A DNA stretch of 64,000 nucleotides from Rosenbergiella metrosideri (GCF_022602565.1 NZ_JALBCV010000009.1:62001-126000); one strand, 5' to 3'. Numbered from the stretch's first letter, positions 30,748-42,532 are shown. Notes: generated from the letters alone by a model not told the origin. Numbers and translations are program-made.

Positions 30748-31830
30748 TTAACGTACCTTCAGGGTGGCGAGACCGATCAACACTAACATTAATGAAATGA
30801 TCCAGAAACGCACAATGACGCGCGGCTCTGGCCAGCCTTTTAACTCGTAATGGTGGTGGATAGGTGCCATGCGGAAGATACGCTGCCCACGTAATTTGAA
30901 CGAGCCTACCTGTAAAATCACTGACAGCGTTTCGACCACAAATACACCGCCCATAATGACCAGTAAGAACTCTTGACGCAGTAAAACGGCAATGGTGCCT
31001 AATGCGCCACCGAGCGCCAACGACCCGACATCACCCATAAACACTTGCGCTGGGTAAGTGTTGAACCATAAGAAGCCAAGTCCCGCGCCGACAATCGCCG
31101 TACAGACAATCACTAACTCGCCCGCATGGCGCAGATAAGGGATATGCAGATAGTCCGCAAAGTTCACGTTACCCGTTGCCCAAGCGACTAGCCCAAATCC
31201 GGCTGCGACAAATACCGTTGGCATAATCGCTAAGCCGTCCAGTCCATCGGTCAGATTGACGGCATTACTGGTGCCAACGATCACAAAGTAGGTCAGGAAT
31301 AGATAGAGCAGACCTAACTGCGGCATAATATCTTTGAAGAAAGGAACCACTAATTGTGTCGCGGGCGTATCTTTGCCAATTGCATAAAGGGCAAAAGCCA
31401 CCCCTAGCGCAATCACGGATTGCCAGAAATACTTCCAACGGGCGATCAGGCCTTTGGTATCTTTACGGACAACTTTACGATAATCATCGACAAAGCCCAC
31501 GATGCCGTAGCCAATGAGTACCACTAGCACACACCATACGTAGGGGTTAGAAGGGTAAGCCCATAACAGTACCGAAATGGTAATGGAGGTCAGGATCATT
31601 ATCCCCCCCATGGTCGGCGTCCCACGCTTACTGAAGTGTGACTCAGGTCCATCGTTGCGAACGACTTGGCCGATCTGTAATTTCTGCAGCCAAGCAATGA
31701 GCCGTGGCCCCATCCATAATGAGATAAATAAAGCCGTTAATAAACTGACAATGGCGCGAAACGTCAAATACGAGAAGACGTTAAATCCTGAATAAAATTT
31801 AGCCAGATGCTCGGCTAGCCAAACTAACAT
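30748..31830 (-). CDS. mraY: Phospho-N-acetylmuramoyl-pentapeptide transferase
   Basis: Integral membrane enzyme that makes lipid I from UDP-MurNAc-pentapeptide and undecaprenyl phosphate. It has 360 residues, as in E. coli, with ten membrane helices. Active-site signatures include FVDDYRKV (aspartate pair), [10 protein letters not shown] and the [14 protein letters not shown] histidine loop. It overlaps murF by 7 bases. Confidence 0.97.
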   Translation of the reverse strand: MLVWLAEHLAKFYSGFNVFSYLTFRAIVSLLTALFISLWMGPRLIAWLQKLQIGQVVRNDGPESHFSKRGTPTMGGIMILTSITISVLLWAYPSNPYVWCVLVVLIGYGIVGFVDDYRKVVRKDTKGLIARWKYFWQSVIALGVAFALYAIGKDTPATQLVVPFFKDIMPQLGLLYLFLTYFVIVGTSNAVNLTDGLDGLAIMPTVFVAAGFGLVAWATGNVNFADYLHIPYLRHAGELVIVCTAIVGAGLGFLWFNTYPAQVFMGDVGSLALGGALGTIAVLLRQEFLLVIMGGVFVVETLSVILQVGSFKLRGQRIFRMAPIHHHYELKGWPEPRVIVRFWIISLMLVLIGLATLKVR

Positions 31831-33185
31831 GCGTCTTTCTCCTGTAATGACATAACGATTTCTTCCATTGCAGCACTGCGTGATCCTTTCACTAATAGCG
31901 TCACAACCTGATGTTCCTGAATTAATTCACGCGCCCGCTCTGTTAGCGCCAACTTGCTGGCGAAGATTTCTCCAACTTGGCTCTCTTGCGCGATCCACTG
32001 GCTATATTGCCCCACGGTCAACACTTTATCGACGCCAGCGTCATGCAGTGCTTTACCGACTTGACGGTGGCAAGACTCGGTATCACTCCCTAGTTCTCCC
32101 ATATCTCCCGCAATCATGATCCGGTAGCCCGGCATCGAGGCCAACACCTGCGCTGCTGCAGTCATCGATCCCACGTTTGCGTTATAGGAGTCATCGAGTA
32201 ACAGTACCGATTGCGATAATTGGATCGGATAGAGTCGGCCAGGCACAGCGGTTAATGTCGCAAGGCCCTGTTTGATTGCGTCCAACGATGCGCCGACGGA
32301 TTGCGACAGTGCTGCAGCAGCGAGTGCGTTAGCAATATTGTGCTGCCCAGGGAGCGGCAGAAGTACCTGACAAGCGCCCTGAGGCGTATGTAAACAAAAG
32401 CGGGTACCCTCTACCGTGAAGTTGACATCGGTGACGTAATAATCATCCCTCCCCTGCTCTGCAGAAGAAAAGGTGAGAACGCGTTTATCCGCCAATACGG
32501 GTTGCCAATTATCGCGGTCATTACTCTCTGCATTGAGAATCGCAATACCTTGCGGCGGTAAGCCTTGGAAGATTTCACCTTTGGCTTTCGCTACACCTGC
32601 TATTGACCCGAAACCTTCTAAGTGTGCGGCGGCTAGGTTATTGACTAGCGCTACCTCTGGCTTCACTAAATGCGTGGTGTAGGCAATTTCACCTTGATGA
32701 TTTGCCCCCATCTCGATCACCGCAAAGCGATGCTCCGGTGTGAGCCGTAAAAGGGTCATCGGCACACCGAAATCATTGTTAAGATTTCCTGCGGTGTAGA
32801 GCGTTTCGCCACACTGTTTCAAGATCGCAGCAGTCATCTCTTTCACCGACGTTTTCCCGGATGAGCCGGTCAGACCAACGACTCTCGCTGGGACGTTTTC
32901 ACGTACCCAGCCACCGATTTTACCGAAGGCAATTCGTGTATCCTCTACCACGATTTGCGTAGCAGCAATATCTAATCGACGGCTTACCAGAAGCGCACTG
33001 GCCCCCGCGTTGATGGCTTGCTCCGCAAACTGGTGTGCATCAAATCGTTCACCGATTAATGCCACGAATAAGCTACCTTCGACAATCTCACGCGTATCGG
33101 TAGTGATATGACTCAGCGTAACGTCTCTACCCACTTGCTCACCTGCAGTGATCAGCGCGAGTTGTTTACTCGTTACTGGGATCAT
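31824..33185 (-). CDS. murF: UDP-MurNAc-tripeptide--D-alanyl-D-alanine ligase
   Basis: Mur ligase that adds the D-Ala-D-Ala dipeptide. It has 453 residues (E. coli 452). The P-loop is [11 protein letters not shown], and the central MGANHQGEI and [12 protein letters not shown] motifs are present. It overlaps murE by 4 bases. Because ddlB is decayed here, its dipeptide substrate must come from a ligase encoded elsewhere. Confidence 0.96.
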   Translation of the reverse strand: MIPVTSKQLALITAGEQVGRDVTLSHITTDTREIVEGSLFVALIGERFDAHQFAEQAINAGASALLVSRRLDIAATQIVVEDTRIAFGKIGGWVRENVPARVVGLTGSSGKTSVKEMTAAILKQCGETLYTAGNLNNDFGVPMTLLRLTPEHRFAVIEMGANHQGEIAYTTHLVKPEVALVNNLAAAHLEGFGSIAGVAKAKGEIFQGLPPQGIAILNAESNDRDNWQPVLADKRVLTFSSAEQGRDDYYVTDVNFTVEGTRFCLHTPQGACQVLLPLPGQHNIANALAAAALSQSVGASLDAIKQGLATLTAVPGRLYPIQLSQSVLLLDDSYNANVGSMTAAAQVLASMPGYRIMIAGDMGELGSDTESCHRQVGKALHDAGVDKVLTVGQYSQWIAQESQVGEIFASKLALTERARELIQEHQVVTLLVKGSRSAAMEEIVMSLQEKDAC

Positions 33186-34669
33186 GCCATCGTTCCTAAT
33201 AAAGTTGCGACCGTCGCACGGTCTGAATAATCAAGTCGCTGATGACCAATAATCTGATAATCTTCATGGCCTTTTCCAGCAATCAATACGATGTCTTGTT
33301 CTGTAGCCTGTTGAAAGACGTTGGCGATAGCCTGAGCGCGGCCGGCAATCACTTGTGCATGGCTTGCATCTATTAATCCAGACAGAATGTCTTGAGTTAT
33401 CGCGGCAGGATTTTCGCTGCGTGGATTATCATCGGTGATCACGACCCGGTCGGCGAATTCTTCGGCTATCGCCCCCATCAGCGGACGTTTTCCTCGGTCT
33501 CGGTCTCCGCCGCAACCGAAGATGCACCAGAGTTGGCCTTGGCAGTGCCGGCGCGCCGCTTCTAAGGCCTTTTGCAGGGCATCGGGGGTATGGGCATAAT
33601 CCACCACGGCAACAGCATGTCCAGGCTGTTTAAAGACTTCCATCCGCCCGCAGACGGGTGACAGTCGAGATGCCGTGCCGACTAATTGCGCTAAGGGATA
33701 TCCCAACGCCAACAGGGTAGCCAAGGCTAATAATACATTACTGACATTGAATTCGCCGATTAACGCGCTGACACATTCGCCTGAGCCCCATGCGGAGTCG
33801 AATTGAATCGCTACCCCCTCTTCATGATAGGTGATTGCCGTAGCCGTTAGCCACAGACCATGGCGTTGAGATAGGCTAAGTCCACGCGCACTCACGGCAA
33901 CCGCATCCGTCAGCTGAGTTAGCCATTGCTGGCCTATCTCATCATCAGCATTAATAATGCTGACGCCAACCTGATGCTCCGTAAAGAGCGATAATTTCGC
34001 GGCTGCGTAGCTTTCCATATCGCCGTGGTAATCAAGGTGATCACGACTTAGATTAGTGAAGATTGCCGCGGAGAAAGGGAGCGCCGCGACCCGATGCTGC
34101 ACTAAGCCATGAGATGAAATCTCCATCGCGGTTAAGCTGACATGCTGCGCGGAAAACTCTGCGAGCGTTCTCTGTATATCGATCGCCGAGCCAGTAGTAT
34201 TTTCGCTCTCGACCAGCTGCCCATACAGGCCATTTCCGACAGTTCCCATTACCGCGCTGGATTCACCCAGTAAGGTCACCCACTGTGTCAGCAGCTGCGT
34301 AATTGTGGTTTTACCATTCGTTCCCGTCACGCCAACAATTCTCATAGCGTCGACTGGTCGACAATAAAACCTTCCCGCTAGCGCAGATAAGCGTTCCGAT
34401 AATTGGGCGAGATAGATGACCAGAACCCCTTCGACTTCACGGATTTCGCCATCTTTCGCAACATCTTGTGCATCGGCGACCACCGCTGCAGCGCCTTGAG
34501 CAATCGCTTGGGAAATATATTTTCGTCCATCCACATTGTGACCGACGACAGCGATAAAAAGATCGCTAGCCTTAACATTACGACTATCAAGCGTCATCGC
34601 CTTGAGCATTAGTGCAGGAGCGTTAGGTACCCAAGGTGCTAACACCTCTTGTAGGTTACGATCGGTCAC
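33182..34669 (-). CDS. murE: UDP-MurNAc-L-Ala-D-Glu--meso-diaminopimelate ligase
   Basis: Mur ligase for the third stem-peptide residue, with 495 residues as in E. coli. The P-loop is GTNGKTTIT. The DNPR specificity motif ([11 protein letters not shown]) marks it as specific for meso-diaminopimelate and not lysine. It overlaps ftsI by 14 bases and murF by 4, consistent with translational coupling. Confidence 0.97.
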   Translation of the reverse strand: MTDRNLQEVLAPWVPNAPALMLKAMTLDSRNVKASDLFIAVVGHNVDGRKYISQAIAQGAAAVVADAQDVAKDGEIREVEGVLVIYLAQLSERLSALAGRFYCRPVDAMRIVGVTGTNGKTTITQLLTQWVTLLGESSAVMGTVGNGLYGQLVESENTTGSAIDIQRTLAEFSAQHVSLTAMEISSHGLVQHRVAALPFSAAIFTNLSRDHLDYHGDMESYAAAKLSLFTEHQVGVSIINADDEIGQQWLTQLTDAVAVSARGLSLSQRHGLWLTATAITYHEEGVAIQFDSAWGSGECVSALIGEFNVSNVLLALATLLALGYPLAQLVGTASRLSPVCGRMEVFKQPGHAVAVVDYAHTPDALQKALEAARRHCQGQLWCIFGCGGDRDRGKRPLMGAIAEEFADRVVITDDNPRSENPAAITQDILSGLIDASHAQVIAGRAQAIANVFQQATEQDIVLIAGKGHEDYQIIGHQRLDYSDRATVATLLGTMA

Positions 34670-36410
34670 TTGATCCCTCGCTGGTCAGTTCTTTATTTTC
34701 TGTTGCCAGGGCATCTGGCTCAACATTCATTGTACGTAATACCCCGCCCATGATGGCGCCGAATACCGGTGCCGAGACAGCCCCGCCGTAATATTTTCCA
34801 CCTTGTGGATCGTTAATGACCACGACTAAGGCAAATCGAGGGCGGCTGGCTGGAGCAACCCCGGCGGTATACGCAATATACTTGTTCACATAATGGCCAT
34901 CTGGGCCAACCTTTTTGGCGGTACCAGTCTTAATCGCAATCCGATAGCCTTTAATGGCTGCTTTGACGCCCCCGCCCCCGGGGAGTGCCACACTTTCCAT
35001 CATATGAACCACCGTCTTAACGGTCGCCTCATCAAAGACACGTGTTCCGGCAACGGGGGGGGAAACTTTGGTGATCGATAGCGGGCGAGCAATACCATAA
35101 CTGCCGATAGTGGCATAGACGCGAGCCAGTTGTAGCGGCGTCACCATCAATCCATAGCCAAAGGAGAACGTCGCACGTTCGATATCAGACCAGCGCTGTT
35201 TATGCGGATAAATACCTTTACTTTCGCCCACTAATCCAAGATTGGTCGGCTGCCCTAATCCGAAGTGGGAATAGGTTTCGACCAGTGCAGAAGATGGCAT
35301 GGCCAAGGCCAAACGGGATACCCCAACGTTACTCGACTTCTGTAGCACACCCGTCAAGGTTAATTCATTATAACGAGCGACATCTTTGATTTCATGGCCA
35401 TTAATCCGATAGGGTACGGTATTTAATACACTGCTAGGATGCACCACTCCCCGCTTGAGGGCTGTCATCACTACCATCGGTTTTACAGTTGATCCTGGCT
35501 CGAAAATATCGGTAATCGCACGGTTACGGATGGTTTCACGCGGGGTATTACTGAGATTATTTGGGTTGTAGGCTGGGCTGTTTGCCATTGCGAGCACTTC
35601 CCCCGTGTTTACGTCGACGAGAACAGCCGTTCCTGATTCCGCTTTGTTAAACGCTACGGCATTATTCAGCTCGCGATAGACTTGCGCCTGTAGCCGCTCA
35701 TCAATACTTAGGGTCAGGTTATGCGCCACACGGCTATCGGTCGACGAAATATCTTCAATCACCCGACCTTGACGATCTTTACGCACAATACGTGCGCCAG
35801 GTGTTCCCGTTAGCCATTTATCAAAGCTTTTTTCGACGCCTTCGATCCCTTGACCATCAATATTGGTAAAGCCAATCAAATGCGCAGCCACCTGCCCTGC
35901 TGGATAGTAGCGGCGGGACTCCTCACGTAAGTTAATCCCCGGTAACTTCAATTTCTGAATATAGCTACTAACCGCTGGGTTCACTTGTCGGGCAAGATAC
36001 ACAAAGCGGCCTTTGGGGTTGGCATTTATCCGTGAGGAGAGTTGATCAAGAGACAGCGACAGGGCGTCAGCCAACGCTTTCCAGCGATTATCGTAACCAA
36101 TACCACCGTGGGCATTCACCTCTTTTGGATCGGCCCATATCGCGCTGACTGGAACGCTCACCGCGAGCGGTCGGCCATTACGATCGCTGATCATGCCGCG
36201 TGAACTCGGAACAGATTGCACGCGTAACGAGCGCATATCGCCCTCTTTCACCAAGCGCTCAGGTTTCACCACTTGCAGCCATGCGACACGAGAAAGTAGG
36301 CCGACCAACGCCAGCAGAATTCCGCCGCATAACAATGCAAAACGCCAACGAATGAAGTTGGCTTTGATTTCTTGCTTTTTTGTTTTCAGCGTTTTCTTTG
36401 CGCCGGCCAT
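34656..36410 (-). CDS. ftsI: Septal transpeptidase FtsI (penicillin-binding protein 3)
   Basis: Monofunctional class B PBP that cross-links septal peptidoglycan with FtsW. It has 584 residues (E. coli 588). A single N-terminal membrane anchor lies at about 21-43, followed by the pedestal domain and the transpeptidase domain. The catalytic motifs are in their E. coli positions: S307-x-x-K310, S359-S-N361 and K494-T-G496. The C-terminal processing region is slightly shorter than in E. coli. Confidence 0.97.
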   Translation of the reverse strand: MAGAKKTLKTKKQEIKANFIRWRFALLCGGILLALVGLLSRVAWLQVVKPERLVKEGDMRSLRVQSVPSSRGMISDRNGRPLAVSVPVSAIWADPKEVNAHGGIGYDNRWKALADALSLSLDQLSSRINANPKGRFVYLARQVNPAVSSYIQKLKLPGINLREESRRYYPAGQVAAHLIGFTNIDGQGIEGVEKSFDKWLTGTPGARIVRKDRQGRVIEDISSTDSRVAHNLTLSIDERLQAQVYRELNNAVAFNKAESGTAVLVDVNTGEVLAMANSPAYNPNNLSNTPRETIRNRAITDIFEPGSTVKPMVVMTALKRGVVHPSSVLNTVPYRINGHEIKDVARYNELTLTGVLQKSSNVGVSRLALAMPSSALVETYSHFGLGQPTNLGLVGESKGIYPHKQRWSDIERATFSFGYGLMVTPLQLARVYATIGSYGIARPLSITKVSPPVAGTRVFDEATVKTVVHMMESVALPGGGGVKAAIKGYRIAIKTGTAKKVGPDGHYVNKYIAYTAGVAPASRPRFALVVVINDPQGGKYYGGAVSAPVFGAIMGGVLRTMNVEPDALATENKELTSEGSSDRS

Positions 36411-36423
36411 CAGTTTTCTATCC

Positions 36424-36744
36424 CTATGGTTGAACCACTATATGTTCCTGAGAAGGGTCCACGTGCTGCATATGCAGTTTTTCGACGGCTAAACGCTCGA
36501 CACGGCTGTGATCCCCTAAGGCATTTTCTTCAAGGATCAAATTTCGCCATTCGATATCTAGCGAGTCTTTCTCTAACACCATCTGTTCGCGTTGTGCCGT
36601 CAGTAGCCGTGTTTTTTGAGTAGTAATCACCACCATAATGGAAGTCACTAACACGGAGATAAGAAGGATAATGGGGAGTTTTCCATGCCGTAATAGATCC
36701 CCGCCGATAACGGCGGGTAAGCTATGACGCTCATTATTGATCAC
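36424..36744 (-). CDS. ftsL: Cell division protein FtsL
   Basis: Bitopic divisome protein that forms a coiled-coil complex with FtsB and FtsQ and activates FtsWI. It has 106 residues, about 15 fewer than E. coli FtsL, the difference lying in the cytoplasmic N-terminus. The membrane helix (about 24-43) and the periplasmic leucine-zipper region with [20 protein letters not shown] are well conserved. It overlaps the rsmH stop by 4 bases (ATGA) and lies 13 bases before ftsI. Confidence 0.94.
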   Translation of the reverse strand: MINNERHSLPAVIGGDLLRHGKLPIILLISVLVTSIMVVITTQKTRLLTAQREQMVLEKDSLDIEWRNLILEENALGDHSRVERLAVEKLHMQHVDPSQEHIVVQP

Positions 36745-37685
36745 GCTTCACTCCTTTCTGCGATGCGTAAAACCGAGCTACGTGCACGAGGGTTCTCGGC
36801 CACTTCTGCCGGGCCTGGTACCGATTTACCGAGCGAGCGAAGTTCCCTTCCCCCCAGCGCCTGTATTTGCGCCTCAGTCATGGGTACCCCTGCTGGCACT
36901 TGTACGCCGCGGCTATGGGTACGCATAAAGCGCTTCACTAAACGGTCTTCAAGAGAGTGGAAACTGATAATCGACAGTCGCCCTTTTGGGGCTAGCGCTT
37001 TGATAGAAGAAGCTAAGGCTCGCTCGATCTCTTCTAACTCGCTATTAATCCAGATACGTATCGCTTGAAAACTTCGGGTCGCAGGGTGCTTATGCTTGTC
37101 TTTAACCGGCATCGCCGCGGCAATGACCTCGGCTAACTCTTTGGTCCGCGTCATCGGTGCTAAGCGATTACGCTCGACGATAGCGCGCGCAATACGTTTC
37201 CCGAATTTTTCTTCACCATAGGTTTTGATAACAAAAGCAATATCTTCTTCGGCGGCACGCATCAACCATTGTGCCGCAGACTCCCCCTGTGAAGGGTCCA
37301 TTCGCATGTCCAATGGTCCATCACGCATAAAGGAAAATCCACGTTCAGCGTCATCAAGTTGTGGGGATGAGACACCAAGATCGAGCAAAATCCCATCGAT
37401 TTTTCCCACCAGCCCTAAAGACTCTACGTAGTCACCCAACTGCGAGAAAGGGCCGTGAATAATTGAGAAGCGTGGGTCGTCGATTTGCTCGGCTGCCGCG
37501 ATGGCTTGTGGATCACGATCGATAGCGATCAAACGCCCCTTTTCACCCAGTTGAGAAAGGATGAGTCGGGAGTGTCCTCCGCGACCAAAGGTACCATCAA
37601 TATAGATACCTTCTGGCTGAATGTTTAACCCGCTGACGGCATCGTCGAGCAGTACGGTAGTATGTTTAAAATTGTCAGACGTCAT
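36741..37685 (-). CDS. rsmH: 16S rRNA m4C1402 methyltransferase
   Basis: SAM-dependent methyltransferase (MraW) that modifies N4 of C1402 in 16S rRNA. It has 314 residues (E. coli 313). The SAM-binding [15 protein letters not shown] motif and the [10 protein letters not shown] motif are clear, as is the C-terminal [14 protein letters not shown]. It overlaps mraZ by one base and ftsL by 4 bases. Confidence 0.97.
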   Translation of the reverse strand: MTSDNFKHTTVLLDDAVSGLNIQPEGIYIDGTFGRGGHSRLILSQLGEKGRLIAIDRDPQAIAAAEQIDDPRFSIIHGPFSQLGDYVESLGLVGKIDGILLDLGVSSPQLDDAERGFSFMRDGPLDMRMDPSQGESAAQWLMRAAEEDIAFVIKTYGEEKFGKRIARAIVERNRLAPMTRTKELAEVIAAAMPVKDKHKHPATRSFQAIRIWINSELEEIERALASSIKALAPKGRLSIISFHSLEDRLVKRFMRTHSRGVQVPAGVPMTEAQIQALGGRELRSLGKSVPGPAEVAENPRARSSVLRIAERSEA

Positions 37686-38143
37686 TATAACGATAAGTCC
37701 TGCAAACGCTCAGATAATACACCCTGAGCATGTTGCTCAGCCTCAATGTCTTGCTTGACTTGGTCATACCAAGTCTGTTCGTCCCAAAGCTCAAATTTAT
37801 TGTATTGGCCGACCAACATAATGTGTTTGGTTAATGTGGCGTGAGTGCGTAAGGGAGCGGTTAATAGCAACCGTCCCGCAGCATCAAGCTGCCCTTCTGT
37901 CGCATGCCCCAGCAGTAATCGCTGTATACGTCGTTCGGCTGGATTCATCGAAGAGAGATTCGCTAATTTACGCTCAATCCGTTCCCATTCCGGTAAGGGA
38001 TAAAGCAGTAAACAAGGTTGATGAATATCAATCGTGCAGACCATGTTCCCTTCAGACAGTGCATAGAGTTGTTCACGATAGCGCACGGGCATCGCAAAGC
38101 GTCCTTTACTGTCTATATTTACAGGGTTGGCCCCACGGAACAT
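37685..38143 (-). CDS. mraZ: Transcriptional regulator MraZ
   Basis: DNA-binding repressor of the dcw cluster, with two SpoVT/AbrB-like halves. It has 152 residues, the same as E. coli. It begins [19 protein letters not shown], and the second half carries [14 protein letters not shown], the duplicated D-x-x-G-R motif. It is the first gene of the dcw cluster, with MraZ binding repeats directly upstream. Confidence 0.97.
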   Translation of the reverse strand: MFRGANPVNIDSKGRFAMPVRYREQLYALSEGNMVCTIDIHQPCLLLYPLPEWERIERKLANLSSMNPAERRIQRLLLGHATEGQLDAAGRLLLTAPLRTHATLTKHIMLVGQYNKFELWDEQTWYDQVKQDIEAEQHAQGVLSERLQDLSL

Positions 38144-38456
38144 GATAAGCCCTTATATTTGGAAAAAAACACCACTTTGCCCCACATTTTCCCACAAAGC
38201 GAGTTTACGGAGCGGAGGAAAAGCTTGTCAAGCGGCTTTGACTGTTGCCACGGAATATTTCCTGTTATCTCTGGCTTTTTTTATAGTGAAAAATCGTATT
38301 TCTAGGCAGGGATTCAGCTAACTCAATGATTTATAGCGCAAGACATATCAACGATACGGAATAATCCATATTTGAAGAGATACTTTGTAAAAACTAGGAT
38401 CTCAGCCACTTCAGCCGATGATTATACAATAATTTTAACCCTTGTACTGGGGTTCA
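38144..38456. promoter_or_regulatory. mraZ upstream region with three MraZ-box repeats
   Basis: On the minus strand the sequence GTGGGAAAAT-GTGGGGCAAA-GTGGTG forms three GTGG(G/T) repeats spaced exactly 10 bases apart (cores at 38191-38195, 38181-38185 and 38171-38175). This is the arrangement known for MraZ operators in enterobacteria, so the dcw cluster is probably autoregulated. The rest of the 313-base gap up to cra shows no gene. The main dcw promoter should lie close to the boxes. Confidence 0.85.
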
Positions 38457-39470
38457 CTATGAATGCGTCGTACGGACCAATGCTCCCCGAGCATGCAGAT
38501 GCCGAGAAATGGTGGTAATCCCTAATTCTCGATCCTCATTCAGTTCAAGGGTTTTTAAGACTAATGCTAGTACGCACTCAGCAATATCTTGATGACGCTG
38601 ACCTGCAGATAGCACAGGACAAGCAAGAAAGTCTAAAAGCTCATGATCACCGAAGGTAGCGATTGAGAGAGTCGAGGGAAGCTCGCCAAGTGTCGATAGG
38701 CAGGCATCCATAACGCCTTGGAGTAACGCAAACGATGTGGTGAAGATCGCGGCGGGTAAGCGATGTTGTTGCAGATAGGCGGTAAATTGTTGTGCTGCAC
38801 GTTGACGGTCAAAGCTATCACTGTACAAGAATTGCGGTTGGCGAGCGTCCTCGCTCCACGCCTCTCGGAAACCCTGCTCCCGTAAAAAACTCACCGATAA
38901 CTCAGGGAGCGCGCCAAAGAAAAGAATATTATCAATCGATTGCTGACGTTGTGCTTGGGCTAAGGCAAAGGCATCTTCGCGATCTGCGCCAACCACGCTA
39001 CTAAATAACCGCTGATCTAAAGGTCGGTCTAACGCAATCACGGGTAATTGGCGTTCAGCACAACGTTGATAAAAGGGATGCTGGGCAGGGAGAGATGTTG
39101 AAACAATAAGAGCATCGATCTTGCGTTGTAAAAGATGTTCTATACAGCGCATTTCGTTGTCCGGTTGATCCTCCGAGCAGGCGATAAGCAATTGGTAGCC
39201 TTGATGACGTGCGTGGCGTTCAAGATGCTTCGCAATACGCGTATAACTGGTGTTTTCAAGATCAGGAATGACCAGCCCGATAGAACGTGTTTTTCCTGCT
39301 CGCAGGCCAGCAGCCACCGCATTGGGATGATAGTTATGCTCCCGCACAACCGCCATGACTTTTTCAACGGTCTTATCGCTGACGCGATGCTGTTTAGCCT
39401 TACCATTGATAACGTAACTCGCGGTAGTTCTAGAAACCCCCGCCAATCGTGCAATTTCGTCTAGTTTCAC
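38457..39470 (-). CDS. cra: Catabolite repressor/activator Cra (FruR)
   Basis: LacI-family regulator that senses fructose 1-phosphate or fructose 1,6-bisphosphate and controls glycolysis and gluconeogenesis. From the GTG at 39470 it has 337 residues (E. coli 334) and begins [20 protein letters not shown], a LacI-type helix-turn-helix and hinge. The E. coli gene also starts with GTG. A GAGGG site lies upstream; the frame is open to another GTG at 39488 without a good site. The effector-binding domain keeps [20 protein letters not shown]. It lies between ilvH and mraZ as in E. coli. Confidence 0.95.
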   Translation of the reverse strand: MKLDEIARLAGVSRTTASYVINGKAKQHRVSDKTVEKVMAVVREHNYHPNAVAAGLRAGKTRSIGLVIPDLENTSYTRIAKHLERHARHQGYQLLIACSEDQPDNEMRCIEHLLQRKIDALIVSTSLPAQHPFYQRCAERQLPVIALDRPLDQRLFSSVVGADREDAFALAQAQRQQSIDNILFFGALPELSVSFLREQGFREAWSEDARQPQFLYSDSFDRQRAAQQFTAYLQQHRLPAAIFTTSFALLQGVMDACLSTLGELPSTLSIATFGDHELLDFLACPVLSAGQRHQDIAECVLALVLKTLELNEDRELGITTISRHLHARGALVRTTHS

Positions 39471-39565
39471 CCTGCCCTCGCTCTTCACTACCTACTTAGG
39501 AAACTCGTATTAAGGCCCTAAGACTATATACCTTATCCAGTTGGTAGCAGGCAACAGGTGTGACA

Positions 39566-39590
39566 GGGAAAGACCTTATCAGTCTTTCCC
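39566..39590 (-). terminator. Hairpin after ilvH, possible terminator
   Basis: A perfect 9-bp inverted repeat (gggaaagac / gtctttccc, 7-base loop) lies about 10 bases after the ilvH stop. It is not followed by a T-run on the minus strand, so it could be a weak terminator or an mRNA-end stabiliser. Confidence 0.5.
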
Positions 39591-39600
39591 TTAACGAGGA

Positions 39601-40092
39601 TTAATTGAGGGTTTTATCACCGCGTGAAATACCGATAACGCCCGAACGGACCACTTCTGCAATCTCGGTCACCGCGCGTACCGCCGTTAAGAATGCATCC
39701 AGTTTTTCTGCACTCCCTACTAGCTGTACGGTATAGAAACGCGGGCTCACATCGACAATTTGGCCACGAAAAATATCGGCACAACGTTTGATCTCTTCAC
39801 GCGCAGCCTCTTCCGCGATAATTTTGACCAGCATAACTTCACGCTCGACGAACGCTGACTGACCCAGCTCGTTGACCCGTAATACATCAACCAGTTTATG
39901 GAGTTGCTTCTCGATCTGTTCCAACACTTTCTCATCGCCGATGGTTTGGATCGTAATGCGCGATAGCGTTGGATCTTCGGTAGGTGCCACGGCTAAGCTT
40001 TCGATGTTATAGCCGCGTTGAGAGAAGAGGCCGACCACTCTCGATAACGCCCCAGACTCATTTTCAAGTAACACTGACAATATCCGGCGCAT
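39601..40092 (-). CDS. ilvH: Acetolactate synthase III regulatory subunit
   Basis: Small ACT-domain subunit that activates IlvI and gives valine feedback inhibition. From the ATG at 40092 it has 163 residues, the E. coli length, and begins [20 protein letters not shown]. The frame is open to 40122, but that extension lies inside ilvI. The ATG overlaps the ilvI TAA by one base (TAATG), so translation is coupled. Confidence 0.96.
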   Translation of the reverse strand: MRRILSVLLENESGALSRVVGLFSQRGYNIESLAVAPTEDPTLSRITIQTIGDEKVLEQIEKQLHKLVDVLRVNELGQSAFVEREVMLVKIIAEEAAREEIKRCADIFRGQIVDVSPRFYTVQLVGSAEKLDAFLTAVRAVTEIAEVVRSGVIGISRGDKTLN

Positions 40093-41816
40093 TATTCGCT
40101 CCTTTCCGTCTTGCTTAACCACATCTCGTTCATTCCAGCGCCGCGAACCAACATCGGGTATACGTGCTCACTCCCATCCACCATCACATCAACAAACACC
40201 AAACGACCTTTTGCTACCAAGTCCAATGCCTGTTGCAGCTTAGCTTCCAGCTCATCCGGAGAGTTAATCGCAATCCCTACATGACCATATGCTTCGGCAA
40301 TTTTGACGAAGTTCGGTAAAGATTTCATGTAAGAGTGTGAGTGACGCCCGGAGTAGATCATATCCTGCCACTGCTTAACCATACCCAAGTAACGGTTATT
40401 CAGGTTCAGGACTAAAATAGGTAATTCATACTGTAACGCGGTAGACAACTCCTGGATATTCATCTGAATACTGCCATCTCCCGTCACACAAACGACCGTC
40501 TCATCGGGTAAGCATAACTTCACGCCCAATGCCGCGGGTAGGCCAAAGCCCATCGTGCCAAGACCGCCGGAATTGATCCAACGCCGTGAGTGGTCGAACG
40601 GATAATGTAATGCGGTAAACATCTGGTGTTGACCCACATCCGACGCGACGTAGGCTTGCCCTTTGGTTAACTTCCATAAGGTACGAATAGCCGCTTGTGG
40701 TTTGATTTTTTCGCCTTCCGTGGAGTAAGCGAGACAATTACGTGCACGCCACTGATCGATCTTCGCCCACCATTCAGCACTCAGTGTGGCAGAAGGAGGC
40801 GGTGTTTTATCGAGTAATTCGACCATCTGTTCCAGTACTTGACGGGCATCGCCGACAACAGGAACATCCGCATTAACGGTTTTCGAAATCGATGCTGGAT
40901 CGATATCGATATGGATCACCGTGGCATCCGGACAATACTTGGCAATATTATTGGTCGTCCGGTCATCGAAACGCACACCTACCGCAAAGATGACGTCTGC
41001 ATTGTGCATGGTCATATTTGCCTCATAGGTCCCATGCATTCCCAACATGCCGACACTTTGTGGATGTGTTCCAGGGAAACAGCCTAATCCCATTAGTGTC
41101 GTGGTAACCGGTAATTGCAATGTTTCGGCCAGCGTTTTTAACGCCGATTCTGCATGAGCGGTAATCACCCCGCCACCGGCATAAATCACGGCCTGCTTTG
41201 CCGCCAGCAGCGTGTTTAGCGCACGTTTAATCTGCCCTTTGTGCCCTTGCACCGTAGGATTGTAAGAGCGTAGGCTTACGCTTTCTGGCCAGTGATAGGG
41301 GAGTTTCACCGCAGGATTCAGGATATCTTTAGGGAGATCGATGACTACCGGTCCCGGACGCCCGGTTGAGGCTAACCAGAACGCTTTCTTGATCATCTCA
41401 GGAATATCTTCGGTACGTTTGACCAGGAAGCTGTGTTTAACGATCGGTCTCGAAATACCAATCATGTCGCACTCTTGAAACGCATCGCTGCCGATTAAGG
41501 AGGACGCGACTTGTCCGGAGAGGACAACCATCGGAATCGAGTCCATATAGGCCGTCGCAATTCCGGTAATAGCATTGGTTGCGCCAGGGCCAGATGTAAC
41601 GAGCACCACCCCAGCTTCGCCTGTTGCACGCGCCACGGCGTCAGCCATATGCACTGCAGCTTGCTCATGACGCACTAATATATGGTCGACGCCACCCACT
41701 GTTTGGATCGCATCATAAATATCCAGTACCGCTCCACCGGGATAACCGAACACCTGTTTTACGCCTTGATCAATCAGTGACTGAATGACCATTTCTGCTC
41801 CTGACAACATCTGCAT
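40092..41816 (-). CDS. ilvI: Acetolactate synthase III catalytic subunit
   Basis: Thiamine diphosphate- and FAD-dependent enzyme that condenses pyruvate with pyruvate or 2-oxobutyrate, the first common step of branched-chain amino acid synthesis. From 41816 it has 574 residues, the E. coli length, beginning [18 protein letters not shown] with CGGAGG upstream. The ThDP glutamate region ([14 protein letters not shown]) and the [12 protein letters not shown] Mg/ThDP motif are intact. The frame is open to 41891 but the extra residues are not conserved. The E. coli operon is activated by Lrp in leucine-poor conditions. Confidence 0.96.
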   Translation of the reverse strand: MQMLSGAEMVIQSLIDQGVKQVFGYPGGAVLDIYDAIQTVGGVDHILVRHEQAAVHMADAVARATGEAGVVLVTSGPGATNAITGIATAYMDSIPMVVLSGQVASSLIGSDAFQECDMIGISRPIVKHSFLVKRTEDIPEMIKKAFWLASTGRPGPVVIDLPKDILNPAVKLPYHWPESVSLRSYNPTVQGHKGQIKRALNTLLAAKQAVIYAGGGVITAHAESALKTLAETLQLPVTTTLMGLGCFPGTHPQSVGMLGMHGTYEANMTMHNADVIFAVGVRFDDRTTNNIAKYCPDATVIHIDIDPASISKTVNADVPVVGDARQVLEQMVELLDKTPPPSATLSAEWWAKIDQWRARNCLAYSTEGEKIKPQAAIRTLWKLTKGQAYVASDVGQHQMFTALHYPFDHSRRWINSGGLGTMGFGLPAALGVKLCLPDETVVCVTGDGSIQMNIQELSTALQYELPILVLNLNNRYLGMVKQWQDMIYSGRHSHSYMKSLPNFVKIAEAYGHVGIAINSPDELEAKLQQALDLVAKGRLVFVDVMVDGSEHVYPMLVRGAGMNEMWLSKTERSE

Positions 41817-42335
41817 TACTGCCTCCGGCTTCACACTCATACAACTGATTACTGTCACAGTGATAAGAAAATCTACGCTTGCCAGCTCCACTCCCCAGAA
41901 GGGTCGATCATTTTATTTTTTACTGAGTGGAAGCTTTCTTACGTTAACATACCGCTTAAATTCCCGGCAGGGAAAATAAATGAAAAAAATTTACCCGCGA
42001 AATGAATAGAGAATTATTCTAGAATTTTCGTTATCGACCTAATAAAAAAACTAAACAATTAATCAGATAGAGTTTGATACACGCCAGTCAGCGAAAAATA
42101 AAGAAAATATTTCAGCAGAGACATCTTCAATTAAGTTAAGTCAGCTATATCGCATAAGATTATTACAGCAAACTAAATCCCCACACATGAACATTAATGC
42201 AGAACAATCATCTATCATAAAATCATTTATATGGGATTAATATATATAAATCATAAAGTTAAAAATCCCAATGAAAGATTAATATTCCGCTAGCTTAACG
42301 GTGACTCGCCTATTCGCGACCTAGTTAATTTTTCG
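41817..42335. promoter_or_regulatory. ilvI upstream region; leuO absent
   Basis: About 520 very AT-rich bases separate ilvI from the leu promoter. This is where E. coli has leuO and the Lrp sites of ilvIH. I find no open frame resembling a LysR-type regulator on either strand, so leuO has been lost or moved. The base composition suits Lrp or H-NS binding and contains the ilvIH promoter, but no site can be assigned with confidence. Confidence 0.6.
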
Positions 42336-42397
42336 TTGACATGCCCCGCCAATTCACGTACCAATATAAGGACACACAGATTCTATAGGCTTTAATA
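42336..42397 (+). promoter_or_regulatory. leu operon promoter and leader 5' end
   Basis: A consensus -35 hexamer TTGACA lies at 42336-42341, as in the E. coli leu promoter. No good -10 is seen; the best at 17-base spacing is TACCAA (42359). The leuL start codon follows about 35 bases later. Confidence 0.55.
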
Positions 42398-42478
42398 ATG
42401 ATTCGTTTCACTGCACTCACAGAACTCCTCCTCCTCGCTAAATATCAGCGCGGTTGTTCTGTGGGCGAAAACGAATAA
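42398..42478 (+). CDS. leuL: leu operon leader peptide
   Basis: A 26-residue open frame, MIRFTALTELLLLAKYQRGC then SVGENE, ends just before the attenuator. Four consecutive leucine codons (all CTC, residues 10-13) are the regulatory signal: low charged tRNA-Leu stalls the ribosome and favours antitermination. E. coli LeuL has 28 residues with four leucines in a row at the same relative place. The run lies inside a hairpin formed by acagaac (42419-42425) and gttctgt (42456-42462), matching the protector arrangement. The gene sits directly ahead of leuA. Confidence 0.93.
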   Translation: MIRFTALTELLLLAKYQRGCSVGENE

Positions 42479-42500
42479 AGATTAAAGCCTGAAAGAACTG

Positions 42501-42532
42501 AAAAACCCGCGCCGAACAGCGCGGGTTTTTTT
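42501..42532 (+). terminator. leu attenuator (transcription terminator)
   Basis: A perfect GC-rich stem, aaaaacccgcgc paired with gcgcgggttttt with a 6-base loop, is followed by more T residues, 22 bases after the leuL stop. The left arm ccgcgc can alternatively pair with gcgcgg inside leuL (42448-42453), giving an antiterminator. This is the expected mutually exclusive design of the leu attenuator; the folding is my inference. Confidence 0.93.

Noticed and set aside
41817-42335. Search for a leuO remnant
   Set aside because: No helix-turn-helix or LysR effector-domain segment can be read in any frame.
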